A stretch of DNA of 41,445 nucleotides from Polyangiaceae bacterium (GTDB taxonomy: Bacteria > Myxococcota_A > Polyangia > Polyangiales > Polyangiaceae), in the NCBI GenBank assembly GCA_029266615.1, contig JAQSWN010000044.1, positions 1 to 41,445 on the forward strand, read 5' to 3'. Position numbers and translations under genes: made by a program. The notes under the pieces were generated by a model. It did no database searches and had not been told where the DNA came from. It saw only the letters and a list, made by a program, of their open reading frames with translations. Of this stretch, positions 16,444 to 25,085 are shown piece by piece (the first letter of the stretch is position 1; the number at the start of each line of letters is the position of its first letter).

Positions 16444-16977
16444 GTGGCATCCGACCCGCGCTCCGCAACTAGCCTGTTCGCTCGTTCACTCGAGTTGAGC
16501 GGGCAGGTCGTCATCCAATGCGACGCGACGCTCGCGGTGTTGGCCGAGCATGGCCGCACGGAGGGGCTGACGCGAGACGGAAGGCTCGTGCCGGAGCTCG
16601 AAAGCGCGGTGCGCGCGTGGCTGGCCGGCACTCCGCACGCGTCGCCATTCACACTTGCAAGCTCACCCGACGTCCGCTTGCTCGAGGTCGATCGCGCCGC
16701 CGACGGACAATCACTCGTGTGGCTCCGACGGCAAGCCGCGAGCCGGGCGCTCTTTTCACGGCGCCTCCGCGAGCACTACGGCTTCAAGCTCCGCTCGCAG
16801 CAGCTGCTGGCTCTGCTCGCGCGAGGTCTCAAAAACCGTGAGATTGCCGAGCAGCTCGGCCTGCGTGAAGCCACCGTGAAGACCTACCTCCACGAGGTGT
16901 ACGAGACGTTGGGCGTCAAGAGCCGCACTCAGGCGATCGCCGAGCTGCAGCGCACGGTGCAGCTCGAGCCGCTTTGA
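16444..16977 (+). CDS. LuxR-type helix-turn-helix transcriptional regulator
   Basis: A 177-residue protein from a GTG at 16444. The C-terminal ~65 residues (about 113-172) are a LuxR/GerE DNA-binding domain: QQLLALLARGLKNREIAEQL, then LREATVKTYLHEVYETLGV, then KSRTQAIAEL, with the family's Thr-Val-Lys recognition helix. The N-terminal ~105 residues look like a small sensor domain (FARSLELSGQVVIQCDATLAVL; PAS-like strand pattern) but I cannot name it. It is divergent from the hydrolase-regulator fusion, so it may control that gene. It converges on the FHA-AAA+ gene with only 8 bases between stops and no room for a conventional terminator. Confidence 0.85.
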   Translation: MASDPRSATSLFARSLELSGQVVIQCDATLAVLAEHGRTEGLTRDGRLVPELESAVRAWLAGTPHASPFTLASSPDVRLLEVDRAADGQSLVWLRRQAASRALFSRRLREHYGFKLRSQQLLALLARGLKNREIAEQLGLREATVKTYLHEVYETLGVKSRTQAIAELQRTVQLEPL

Positions 16978-16985
16978 AGACTCGC

Positions 16986-18410
16986 TCAGTCGGCTTCGCC
17001 GTCCACGCCCAGCTTTTTCATGAGCCGGTGCAGCGCGTGGCGGCTACTGAGCCCGAGCTCCCGCCAGACTCTGTCCTTCACCCCGTCGTGACGCGAAAGG
17101 CAGTCTCGCAGCTCTGCGGCGCTCACGGTCGGCGCGGCGCGCGGCTCGGCCGGCGCACGAAGCAGACTGGCGAGCTCGGCCGTGAGCTCCAACGTATCGC
17201 CCGGGCTTCCCTGCAGGCTACGCCACAAGAAGCCCTCCAGCTCGCGCACGTGCGTACCGTAAGGATGACGCGAGAGGGCGCGTATCAAGTCCACCGCGAA
17301 TCGCGGTGCGGCTTCTGCGCCGAGGAAGCGACGCGCAATGGCCGGGTCGGCCTGCGCGATACGCTGCACGATGTGGCGCGCCAAGAGTGGCACGTCTTCG
17401 CTGCGCTCGGCGAGGCTGGGCGTCTCGATGCGCAAGGTAAAGCGCGCGGCCAGATCGGGCTTGAGGTCCGAGGCGCTACGGTTAGTGGCGGCGACCAGGC
17501 GCACGTCCGAGAGGCGCGGCCGCGCGTCGCCCAAGCGCTGGTACTCACCGCCGTCCAAGACGCGCAAGAGGTGGGCTTGCAGCTCCGGCAAGAGCTCGCC
17601 AATCTCGTCGAGAAACAGCGTGGAGCCGTGGGCTTGGCCCAAGAGCCCTGGGCGCTCTGGCATGCCGACGTTCGGATAGTTGGCGATGTTGCCGAAGAGC
17701 TCCGCGTCGATGAGCCCGGACGGCAGCGTTGCGGCGCTCCGGGACACGAGCGGTCGTGCGGCGCGCCCGCTCCGACGGTGGACACCGCGCGCGACCAGCT
17801 CCTTGCCGGTGCCACTCGGACCCGTGACCAGCACGTGCGCTGCGCGCTGCGCCGCGAAGGCAACTTGCCGACGGAGCTCCCAAGCCGCCGAGCTCTCGCC
17901 GACGAAGCCGTCTAGATCGGGAGCGCCGAACGGATGAGGCGACTCGTCTTGATCGGGCAGGCGGCGCGATCTCTCCACGCACGAAAAGGCGTAGAGGCCG
18001 CGGAGCTCTACCCAGTCGCCAGGACGCACGACGGCTCTCTCCTGCTCTTTGCCGTTCACGAGCAGCGGCCGCTTTCCCGTGCACTCGAGGGCGATGCCGT
18101 CTTCCTCCACCGCCTTGAGCTTGAGGTGCCGGCGCGAAAGGAACGCGTTGTTCGGGGGTGCGGTGAGCTCGTTCCTTCCGGGCCGCTGCCGCACGAGCGC
18201 GGCCCGCACCTCGGCGGCTTCGGTATCCCGCCCGAAGAAGGTGGGCAAGCGCTCGGCGAAGATGAGCTCGCCGATGCGCCCCGGCTCTTGCTCGCTCCAC
18301 ATCAACACCAACGCCGGCCCACAGGGGTCCTGCTCCGAGGTGCGCTCCCCCACGTCCCCGCCGTCGAGCGTTACGGTGAGGGTGGGAGCGCGCGGCATGG
18401 GGCGGTGCAT
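16986..18410 (-). CDS. FHA domain / AAA+ sigma54-activator-like / Fis-type regulator lacking GAFTGA
   Basis: About 474 residues from the ATG at 18410 (a second ATG is at 18398). Domain order: FHA (about 55-145; FFGRD, LSRRHLKL, then LLVNG), AAA+ (about 165-400) with Walker A GPSGTGKE (197-204) and Walker B LFLDEI (265-270), and a C-terminal Fis-like HTH (ELRDCLSRHDGVKDRVWREL). The FHA domain should bind a phospho-threonine partner, plausibly the Ser/Thr kinase or its substrates encoded upstream. The loop that is GAFTGA in true sigma54 activators is here ELFGNIANYPN, so contact with sigma54 is unlikely. Separated from the preceding SUMF1-like gene by 25 bases, it ends the operon. Confidence 0.88.
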   Translation of the reverse strand: MHRPMPRAPTLTVTLDGGDVGERTSEQDPCGPALVLMWSEQEPGRIGELIFAERLPTFFGRDTEAAEVRAALVRQRPGRNELTAPPNNAFLSRRHLKLKAVEEDGIALECTGKRPLLVNGKEQERAVVRPGDWVELRGLYAFSCVERSRRLPDQDESPHPFGAPDLDGFVGESSAAWELRRQVAFAAQRAAHVLVTGPSGTGKELVARGVHRRSGRAARPLVSRSAATLPSGLIDAELFGNIANYPNVGMPERPGLLGQAHGSTLFLDEIGELLPELQAHLLRVLDGGEYQRLGDARPRLSDVRLVAATNRSASDLKPDLAARFTLRIETPSLAERSEDVPLLARHIVQRIAQADPAIARRFLGAEAAPRFAVDLIRALSRHPYGTHVRELEGFLWRSLQGSPGDTLELTAELASLLRAPAEPRAAPTVSAAELRDCLSRHDGVKDRVWRELGLSSRHALHRLMKKLGVDGEAD

Positions 18411-18435
18411 CTTAGCCAAACGCGCCCGGGCTGCG

Positions 18436-19848
18436 CTACGGACGACGCGCGCAGCGGAAGCCGACAGCGCGATTGACGGCCTCTGGGTCGCGTCCCAAGC
18501 GGGCGGCCGCGCGGAGTTGAACGTAGCGGCTTCGCCACGATCCGCCGCGAAGTGTTCGGCGATCACCCGCCGCGCCCGGCTCGAGCGCGACCGGATCCGT
18601 CAGCACGCCGGACGCAGCCCAGACTCCTTCCTCCGCGGTGTTGAAAAAGTCCAGGGTCCACTCGCTGAGGTTGCCGGCCAGGTCCAACACCTCTCCGCCT
18701 TCGAGCTCCGCGCGGTCCCGCTTTCCGCCGCCCATGGGCAGAGGGCCGCCGATGGTGCCCGCCGGACGACAAGCTCCGTCGAACGAAGCGTACGCACCGA
18801 ACCCGGCCCGCGCCGCGACGACACTGTCGTCGCACCATTGAGGCTCGTCGTTGCCCCACACGTACTCTTGCTCGAGGCCACGGCCGCTCGCCAAAAACTC
18901 GAACATGGCCTCGCTCGGCAGCTCTTTGCCGACCGCGTGGCAATACGCTCGCGCCGCGCTCCAGGAGACGCCGTTCACCGGCAACGTCCCCTGCTCGTCC
19001 GCTTCGTCGTTGGTAGACGGTCCCGGCGTGTACGTCGAGTAATCGTCCTCGGAGCTACCGTCGGAGCTGCCGCTCCATTGAGGTGGCAGCTCCGCGCCCG
19101 CTTGCAAGATGTCTTCGGCGTGGTCGCGCAGCTCCGCCACCGTGACCTCGTGCACGTCCATGAAGAAGGGTGAAACGACGACCAGGCGCTCGCGATCGGC
19201 GTCCGCGACCTCACTGTCATCGCGCAAGGCCGGGTCGCCCATCCAAAAAGCGCCGCCAGGCACACAAAGCTCGCCCGCCCCGGGCGGTTCTGCGCAGGGC
19301 CGCGGGATGGCGCCGCGCCAGGTACCCACCGCGGACTCGCGCGGCGTCGCGTCGAGCGGCCGCGCTCGGGGCAAGACGCGCGGCATGCCTGCGTCGTCGA
19401 CCCAGAGCTCCATGAGCACCTTCAACAGCCCTTCCGCCGGAACGGGGGGAAGGTCTTGCGTGACGTCCACGGTGCTGGAAACGGCGATCTCCCCCGCCCG
19501 CACGTTAGTGCTGCGGTAGAGGCGCGCCCGCGCCTGAAGGGGCGCCGTCCCCAGCTCGGGCACGATGCCAACGGACTCCGGCCCCCTCTCGAAGTAGCCG
19601 CGGTGCAGTGGGAAATCTCGGCGCGCGAGCGGCGGCGAGCCTTCCGGAGCGGCCGCGTCGCGCACCTCGATGCGCAAGCGGTCGAAGAGCGGCGGCGGCA
19701 ACTGCTGGTCCGGAGCACTACCGGGCGCGCGTGCCAAAGGCGCGTCGGTGTCGATGTAGAGCAGGATTTGGCCTTGAGGGGGCAGCGTCGTTTCGCCACC
19801 GCACGCGCCGAGCGCGAGGGCCGCCGCCGAGACGAGGCCGCTCTTCAT
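18436..19848 (-). CDS. Lipoprotein with SUMF1/formylglycine-generating-enzyme-like domain (1)
   Basis: About 470 residues from the ATG at 19848, chosen because it begins a lipoprotein signal peptide with lipobox LGAC near residue 16. An N-terminal ~150-residue beta-rich region (ILLYIDTDAPLA, then LFDRLRIEVRD) precedes the SUMF1-type domain: CVPGGAFWMGDPAL, FFMDVHEVTVAEL, LPVNGVSWSAARAYC, GKELPSEAMFEFLA, LDLAGNLSEWTLDFF, RTLRGGSWRS and AVGFRCA. In true formylglycine-generating enzymes two cysteines follow the GGS motif; here that stretch is GGSWRSRYVQLRAAAR with none, so oxidase activity is unlikely. A binding or signalling role in the periplasm is inferred. It overlaps the paralogous gene upstream by 4 bases. 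Confidence 0.87.
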   Translation of the reverse strand: MKSGLVSAAALALGACGGETTLPPQGQILLYIDTDAPLARAPGSAPDQQLPPPLFDRLRIEVRDAAAPEGSPPLARRDFPLHRGYFERGPESVGIVPELGTAPLQARARLYRSTNVRAGEIAVSSTVDVTQDLPPVPAEGLLKVLMELWVDDAGMPRVLPRARPLDATPRESAVGTWRGAIPRPCAEPPGAGELCVPGGAFWMGDPALRDDSEVADADRERLVVVSPFFMDVHEVTVAELRDHAEDILQAGAELPPQWSGSSDGSSEDDYSTYTPGPSTNDEADEQGTLPVNGVSWSAARAYCHAVGKELPSEAMFEFLASGRGLEQEYVWGNDEPQWCDDSVVAARAGFGAYASFDGACRPAGTIGGPLPMGGGKRDRAELEGGEVLDLAGNLSEWTLDFFNTAEEGVWAASGVLTDPVALEPGAAGDRRTLRGGSWRSRYVQLRAAARLGRDPEAVNRAVGFRCARRP

Positions 19849-21851
19849 GGCTGCGGCACCTCGTACACGCACCGAAAGCCGACCCAGGGATCGATGCCCG
19901 CGACCGCCCCCCCACTGCGCGACGCCGCGCGGGTCTCGGCCGCAGGGCTGCGCCAGGAGCCGCCCGCGATGGTGCGGAGCGGCGCCTCCGCTTCATCGCA
20001 CCGAGGTGAGAAGTGAGGCTGGGACTCGAAGCAAGGATCCGAGTACGCGCGGTGGCTGTCAGCGGTCCACTCCGCGAGGCTGCCGCCCAACCCGACGACC
20101 CCCTCCGGCGTGACGTCGAACGAAGCCCAGGGCTCGGCGTTCACGGGCGCGGGGCCCACGAGGTCATCGCGGGCGCATTCCGTGCTGCCGTAAGTCGGCT
20201 CGTACCATCGCCCGAAGAGAGCCTCGTTGCAGCTGGGCTTGCGCTCGCCCCAAGGGTACGCGGTTTCGAAGTCGCGCCCAGCCGCCGACGCCAGGTACTC
20301 GCGCTCCGCGACGGTCGGGAGCCGCCCGCCATCCAGCTCACAGAGCGCGCGAGCCGAGAGCCACGAGACACACGAGAGCGGCAAGTCTTCCTGCTCCGGA
20401 AAGCGCGGCGAGCCGTCTAGCGACTCGCTGTACGTGCAGGCCCGCGTGAGATCTTCGCGGCTCGGCAGGAAGCCCTCGAAGTTGTTGAGAGGCCCGCCGT
20501 CCGGCGGTTCGAAGCCGCGCGCGCGCGCCGCGCGGTAGCGCCCCACCGTGTACTCGTACCGGTCGACGAACAAGCTCGGGATCACCGCGAGCCGCTCGGG
20601 GTAGCCGCCATCGGCGCCGCGGTCGATTAGGGTCGAGTCGCCTAGTAAAAATGCGCCACCAGAGACGCACACGCGCTCGTCGAACAACCCCGGGGTCACC
20701 GGCGCGTTCACCTCAGCGCAGCCCGGGTGCTCGTATTTGGACCACCCGCCGACGGCGCTGCCACCGCTGCGGGACCGTCCCGCGTCGAGCGGCTCTGCTT
20801 CCACGTCCACCAGCTCGCCCTCTTCGGAGACGCAGCTGCGGAGCCCGCGAAGGTCCGCCATCGTGCCCAGACACTCGCCGTCGAGAAGCAAGCGCGCGGC
20901 GCGCTGAACGCCGGCCTCCACGTCGATGCGCGCCAGTCGATCGACGGCCAGGTACGGCTCAGGCTCGCTGGGAGGCGTCAGGTCCACGCCATCCACGATC
21001 AACCGCGGGTCGTCACGCGTGAGCTCGCCCGGGACGTCCGTCGGTACGTTGGAGAATACGTCGCGTTGCTGCACGTACACGCCAACGTCCATCGGCCCGG
21101 GCGCCACGTTGCCGATCAGGACGAAATAGTCGCCCGGCTCCAGCGCATAGGTAAGCCCCGATAGGGTGCTTTGCCCGACGAGCTCGTCGTCGTTGCAGGC
21201 GAGCTCGCTGTCGACGTCCGCGCAAGCCGTACGAAGCGACAGCAGCGTATCCGCGACGGGCGCCCACTCGACGCCCGGACTCGAGGTGACGACGCTGACG
21301 CGGTAACGGCCCGGATCCGCTATCGGTAGGCGAAATACGGCAAGCCCGCTCGCAGTGCGCTTCTCGAAATCGCCAGCGCTGGCCGCGCACGAAAGCCCAC
21401 CATCTGCGAAGGCTTGCCCGCGCAAGCGCAGATTCCGCACCTCGCCGACCTCGAGCGGCGGCGCGTCAGCGCAAGCGGCTCGCAAAGAGGTTTGGGTGGT
21501 CGGCGCCTCGAAAGCCACGCGCTCTTCGAAGCGCTCTCCGAGGTAGTCGCGCACGTGGGCGTCGGTGTAGCCGCGCACGCGGAGGTACGCCGTGCGGGGG
21601 CGGCTCGTCGCGTCGTCGTAAATGCTAAAGCTGAGCGGGAAGTCGCTCGGCTCCGGCGTCGGAAAATCCCGCGACTGTAGCCAGCGTTGCTCCGCGTCGA
21701 ACAAGTCGAAGCGCACGCGTGAGATGGCTTGCGGCACGCGCAAGTTGGTGTCGACCTCCACCAGCACCTCGCCGTACGGCGCGAGCGCTTCCGACTGTGC
21801 GCCGCAAGCGAGGAGCCAAGGAAAAGCGCACAAGAGGCCGCCGCGCTTCAC
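19845..21851 (-). CDS. Lipoprotein with SUMF1-like domain (2), larger paralogue
   Basis: A 668-residue protein with a lipoprotein signal peptide (MKRGGLLCAFPWLLACG; Cys at about 16). It shares the N-terminal plan of its neighbour (GEVLVEVDTNLRVPQAISRVRF), then carries an inserted beta-sandwich resembling a pre-peptidase C-terminal domain (about 180-270: FRLPIADPGRYRVSVV, LEPGDYFVLIGNV), then the SUMF1-type domain: CVSGGAFLLGDSTL, LSCVSWLSARALC, GRLPTVAEREYLASAAG, GLGGSLAEWT, AGGSWRSPAAETRAA and VGFRCVYE. As in the neighbour, the two active-site cysteines of formylglycine synthase are absent. It overlaps both neighbours by 4 bases, so the operon is tight and probably coupled. Tandem duplication with divergence is likely. 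Confidence 0.87.
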   Translation of the reverse strand: MKRGGLLCAFPWLLACGAQSEALAPYGEVLVEVDTNLRVPQAISRVRFDLFDAEQRWLQSRDFPTPEPSDFPLSFSIYDDATSRPRTAYLRVRGYTDAHVRDYLGERFEERVAFEAPTTQTSLRAACADAPPLEVGEVRNLRLRGQAFADGGLSCAASAGDFEKRTASGLAVFRLPIADPGRYRVSVVTSSPGVEWAPVADTLLSLRTACADVDSELACNDDELVGQSTLSGLTYALEPGDYFVLIGNVAPGPMDVGVYVQQRDVFSNVPTDVPGELTRDDPRLIVDGVDLTPPSEPEPYLAVDRLARIDVEAGVQRAARLLLDGECLGTMADLRGLRSCVSEEGELVDVEAEPLDAGRSRSGGSAVGGWSKYEHPGCAEVNAPVTPGLFDERVCVSGGAFLLGDSTLIDRGADGGYPERLAVIPSLFVDRYEYTVGRYRAARARGFEPPDGGPLNNFEGFLPSREDLTRACTYSESLDGSPRFPEQEDLPLSCVSWLSARALCELDGGRLPTVAEREYLASAAGRDFETAYPWGERKPSCNEALFGRWYEPTYGSTECARDDLVGPAPVNAEPWASFDVTPEGVVGLGGSLAEWTADSHRAYSDPCFESQPHFSPRCDEAEAPLRTIAGGSWRSPAAETRAASRSGGAVAGIDPWVGFRCVYEVPQP

Positions 21852-22867
21852 GGGATCCTCGCCGTCCAGCCCAACGAGCCGCCGTCCAGGGGTGGTCGTT
21901 GCGGCTCCGCCTCACTCCGCGCCGCGAAATAGGTCGCGGTCGCGACGCCCCCTGCCACCGCCGCCGCTGCCGTCCAAAACCACCATTTACCGAGCAAAGA
22001 TTGCCGTTCGGGCACGAGCGTCGACCGCAGCGCGCTCTCTTGGCCGGCTTTGACGCGCACGTCGGCCGCGTAGGGGACGAAGCCAGGCTTGCTCACTTCC
22101 ACGCGGTACATCCCCGCCGGCCGCATCACGTCGATGGGGGCGACGCCAACGTCCTTACCGTTCACGCTCACGAGGGCTCGCGCTTCGTTGGAAGAGATGC
22201 GAATCGTCGCGGGGAGCTCCGACAGCACCCAGCGCTCGGAAGCGGCTTGGCCGGGACGGTAGCTTTTGTTGACGACGACGTCTCCGTAACCAGCACGCGA
22301 TAGCGTGATCACGTGAACGCCCGGATCTGCGAGAAGCACGAAGGCCCCGGTCGGTGACGCGGCGCCGCGCCCGGGCGACAGCGTGCCGGCGACGAGGAGC
22401 GCCGGCGCGCCCGGCGACGCCTCGAGCTCGAGCGGGCGACCGTCCACCGCGATGCGCGAGGCCGAAGGCTCCACCGTGACCGTGAGCCGTACGAGCAGCT
22501 GCTCGATCTCCTCCAAGAAGGCACGCGCGTCCGTCACGACGCTGGGGGGAAGCTCGCCTTCGCCCTTCTCCGCCAGCGCTCGCGCCAAAGCCCGACGCGC
22601 GCGCGTGTAGCGGCCGAGCGCGCGCTCACACGCGCCAATGTTATAGGTCGTGAGGGGATGTGCGCGGAGCGCCTGCGAGCGCTCGAACGCCGCGAGCGCC
22701 TCTCCCCAATGAGCCTTACGAACTTCGCTCAGCCCTTCGAGGAACAGCGAACGCGCTTGCTCGACCTCGGCCGGCTCGGTCTCGGATTGCGCGCCGGCCG
22801 GTACCGCGAAAGCCCCGACGACCGAAAGCGCTATACCGAGCCACCAGCGGAGGTCAGAATGGCGCAC
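21848..22867 (-). CDS. TPR-PEGA domain envelope protein
   Basis: About 339 residues from a GTG at 22867, chosen because it gives a good signal peptide (RHSDLRWWLGIALSVVGAFA, cleavage near AGAQS) and overlaps the kinase gene by only 14 bases; the open frame extends to 22921. Residues ~30-110 form TPR-like helices (ARSLFLEGLSEVRKAHWGEA, LTTYNIGACERALGRYTRA). The later part has two PEGA-like beta modules, the clearer one being PATIRISSNEARALVSVNGK with VGVAPIDVMRPAGMYRVEVS after it. A C-terminal membrane segment follows (WWFWTAAAAVAGGVATATYF). PEGA proteins commonly sit beside Ser/Thr kinases in myxobacteria. A role in envelope sensing or scaffolding is inferred. Confidence 0.83.
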   Translation of the reverse strand: MRHSDLRWWLGIALSVVGAFAVPAGAQSETEPAEVEQARSLFLEGLSEVRKAHWGEALAAFERSQALRAHPLTTYNIGACERALGRYTRARRALARALAEKGEGELPPSVVTDARAFLEEIEQLLVRLTVTVEPSASRIAVDGRPLELEASPGAPALLVAGTLSPGRGAASPTGAFVLLADPGVHVITLSRAGYGDVVVNKSYRPGQAASERWVLSELPATIRISSNEARALVSVNGKDVGVAPIDVMRPAGMYRVEVSKPGFVPYAADVRVKAGQESALRSTLVPERQSLLGKWWFWTAAAAVAGGVATATYFAARSEAEPQRPPLDGGSLGWTARIP

Positions 22868-24323
22868 GGTCCTGATCCAGAATGCCACCAGGGAGCTTCT
22901 TGAGGGGCTCGGGCTCTGCACGGGCCGGCATGGCGGAGGCGCTAGGTGCGGCCTCGCGCTGCTTGCCGATACCTGGCGAAGCGAGACGCCGGGGCGCCTG
23001 AGGGTGGCTCGGCTTCGCGATGGAGGCAGCCGGTTCGGGCGCGAGGACGCTCGGCTCCGAGCGCGGGAGCGCGGCCGTGAGCGCCGCCTGCGTCGCGGCG
23101 CGGACGGCCTGCGGCGACGACGACTCGCGCGCTGGCGAGAGCGACGTCACGGGCAAGCTCCACCACACGCCCCCCGTGACGGCGAGGAGCAGAGTCGCTC
23201 CGAGGGCGAGCGAGCCGAGCGGTAAGGAGCGCGTCGGTCGCGGCCGCACCACGTCACCGAGCGTCGTCGCGCCGAGCGTCTCCAGCAGTGGCGACGAGGA
23301 CGGAGGCGCCGAGTCCGGCAGCGGCTCCTCGGCCGTAGCGTTGCCGTGGTCGTCCGCGAGCGTGGCGGCGGGCTCCAGTGTCGGGGCGAGCGCGAGCGGC
23401 GCGCGCCCTGCGAGCTGCGGCGCTTCCGGCGGGAGGTCACTCTGCGGCGCCCCAAAACGCGGCCCACGTACGTCCGTGTGCTCGCTCAGGACCGTGAGCA
23501 CCTCCGAGAGCTCGCAACGCGCCGCGCGATCTTTTGCAAGCATGCCGTCCACGAGCTGCGCCACGCGGTGCGGCAAATCCGGGCGCAACGCGCCGAGGGA
23601 GCGCGCCGGCTCGGTGATGATGCGCTTGAATACCTGTCCGAAGTTATCGCCTTCGAACGGGCGCGACCCGCTCAGCGCCTCGAAGCAGATCACGCCCAGC
23701 GCCCACACGTCACAGCGGTGGTCGAAGTCCTTTTCGCCGGAGGCTTGCTCGGGCGACATGTAGAAAGGCGTGCCGACCATGGAGCCCGTGCGGGTGAGCG
23801 CGGCCGGCCCCGCTGCGTCGTCGTAGGTGAGCTTGGCGATGCCGAAATCCAGCACCTTGGGGAGAGCTGCACCGCCCGCGGCCCGCACCAAGAAGATGTT
23901 CTCTGGCTTCAGGTCCCGGTGCACGATACCGCGCGCGTGAGCGGTGCCGACGGCGGAGACGATCGGCACCAGCAGCGCCGCCAGCCGCGACAGCTCGAGC
24001 GTTCCTTCTCGGCGCAGGAGCTCTGCCAAGGACTCGCCTTCCAAAAGCTCCATCACCATCACCGGTGCGCCCGCGTAACTGAGCACGTCGTGCACGGCGA
24101 CGACGTTGGGGTGCGTCACCGCAGTGGCCGCCCGCGCTTCGCGGAAGAAGCGATGCACCAGCTCGGGCCGGGCCGCTTTATCGGCCTTCAGCGCCTTGAG
24201 CGCCACGCGCTTGCCGGTGATGAGATGCAACGCCGACCACACCTCGCCCATGCCGCCTTCGCCGAGCTGCCGTAAGAGCTCGTAGCGGCCCGCCACGCAC
24301 ACGCCGGGCTTCAATCCCAGCAT
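22854..24323 (-). CDS. Membrane-anchored Ser/Thr protein kinase
   Basis: A 489-residue Hanks-type kinase. The catalytic domain (about 13-280) has the glycine loop GEGGMG (21-26), catalytic Lys in VALKALK (Lys43), alpha-C Glu in FFREARAA, HRDLKPEN (135-142), DFG (159-161) and MSPEQASG (activation loop end), so it should be active. After an Ala/Pro-rich linker there is one membrane segment (about 370-390, LGSLALGATLLLAVTGGVWW) and a short ~100-residue extracytoplasmic tail rich in Ala, Pro and Ser with no known sensor domain. It likely phosphorylates the FHA-AAA+ protein or other FHA ligands made from the same operon. It lies 45 bases downstream of a Cys-rich lipoprotein gene. Confidence 0.95.
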   Translation of the reverse strand: MLGLKPGVCVAGRYELLRQLGEGGMGEVWSALHLITGKRVALKALKADKAARPELVHRFFREARAATAVTHPNVVAVHDVLSYAGAPVMVMELLEGESLAELLRREGTLELSRLAALLVPIVSAVGTAHARGIVHRDLKPENIFLVRAAGGAALPKVLDFGIAKLTYDDAAGPAALTRTGSMVGTPFYMSPEQASGEKDFDHRCDVWALGVICFEALSGSRPFEGDNFGQVFKRIITEPARSLGALRPDLPHRVAQLVDGMLAKDRAARCELSEVLTVLSEHTDVRGPRFGAPQSDLPPEAPQLAGRAPLALAPTLEPAATLADDHGNATAEEPLPDSAPPSSSPLLETLGATTLGDVVRPRPTRSLPLGSLALGATLLLAVTGGVWWSLPVTSLSPARESSSPQAVRAATQAALTAALPRSEPSVLAPEPAASIAKPSHPQAPRRLASPGIGKQREAAPSASAMPARAEPEPLKKLPGGILDQDRAPF

Positions 24324-24368
24324 GAAACGGCTCTGAGCGATGGAGGCGAACGACGAGTTCTCATACGC

Positions 24369-25085
24369 TCAGTTCTTGGCGCAGGCCGGCGCGCACTCCG
24401 TGCGGCGCGCACAGAGCTCGAGCTCGTCCATCAGCGGGTCCTCTGCGAAAACCGCTGCACAGGTAGAGAGGCAGGGTTCGTCAATCGTGCAACTCTCCTT
24501 GCAGTCCATGTGCGCCGCGCACCACGGGTCCGCGTCACACGCGACGAGCGGGGCCTTGCAGTCCACGGACAAGCATTCTCGACAGTGCAGCCAGACACCG
24601 AGCGGCGTCTCGTCCGACCCGCCGCCGGTGCCGCTGCCCATGCCGCACGCGTTGCTCTTCATCAGGCAGACGCCGGGGCAGCGCGCCTGCGCGGTGAGGA
24701 CGCCGCCCGAGCAGAAGAAGCGCATCGCGGGATCGGAGGCCGGGACCATGTTGGCCCCGCACACGGCGCCGCTCCGGCTGCCACAGCTCGGTGGCTCGCC
24801 GGCGCTGCCGTCGACCGGAGCAGACCCGGGCTCGCCTTGTCCCCCAGCCGTAGTGTCCATGGGTTCCTGATGGGGCGCGCCGCTCGCGGCGCTCGGCACG
24901 TCACTTTCTGCCCCGCCGCCGGCGTTAGTCTCGACGTTGCGGACTGAAACGCGAGTGGGCGCGCTGCGGCCCCCGCCGGTTCGCACGTCGACCTCGCCGT
25001 CGCCGTCCGCGCAGCTCACGCTCGCGGCGCAGCAGGCGAGCGCAGCTAGCGCGAGGGTTTTAACGGTTTGGGGTACACCGCCCAC
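24369..25085 (-). CDS. Cys-rich lipoprotein, first gene of the kinase operon
   Basis: A 238-residue exported protein from a GTG at 25085. The signal peptide ends in a lipobox-like ASVSC (about residue 25). A Gly/Ser/Ala/Pro-rich linker (about 35-95) is followed by a Cys-rich half with repeated C-x3/4-C patterns, e.g. CLMKSNACG, CRECLSVDCKAPLVACD, WCAAHMDCKESC and CLSTCAAVF, ending CARRTECAPACAKN. Cys-rich tails of this kind are common in surface lipoproteins of Polyangiales and are presumably disulfide-bonded. Function is unknown. Same strand and 45 bases upstream of the kinase, it may be co-transcribed with it. Confidence 0.78.
   Translation of the reverse strand: MGGVPQTVKTLALAALACCAASVSCADGDGEVDVRTGGGRSAPTRVSVRNVETNAGGGAESDVPSAASGAPHQEPMDTTAGGQGEPGSAPVDGSAGEPPSCGSRSGAVCGANMVPASDPAMRFFCSGGVLTAQARCPGVCLMKSNACGMGSGTGGGSDETPLGVWLHCRECLSVDCKAPLVACDADPWCAAHMDCKESCTIDEPCLSTCAAVFAEDPLMDELELCARRTECAPACAKN

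Noticed and set aside
18436..21851. True formylglycine-generating enzymes for sulfatase activation
   Set aside because: The active-site cysteines are missing in both and no sulfatase gene is in the window.
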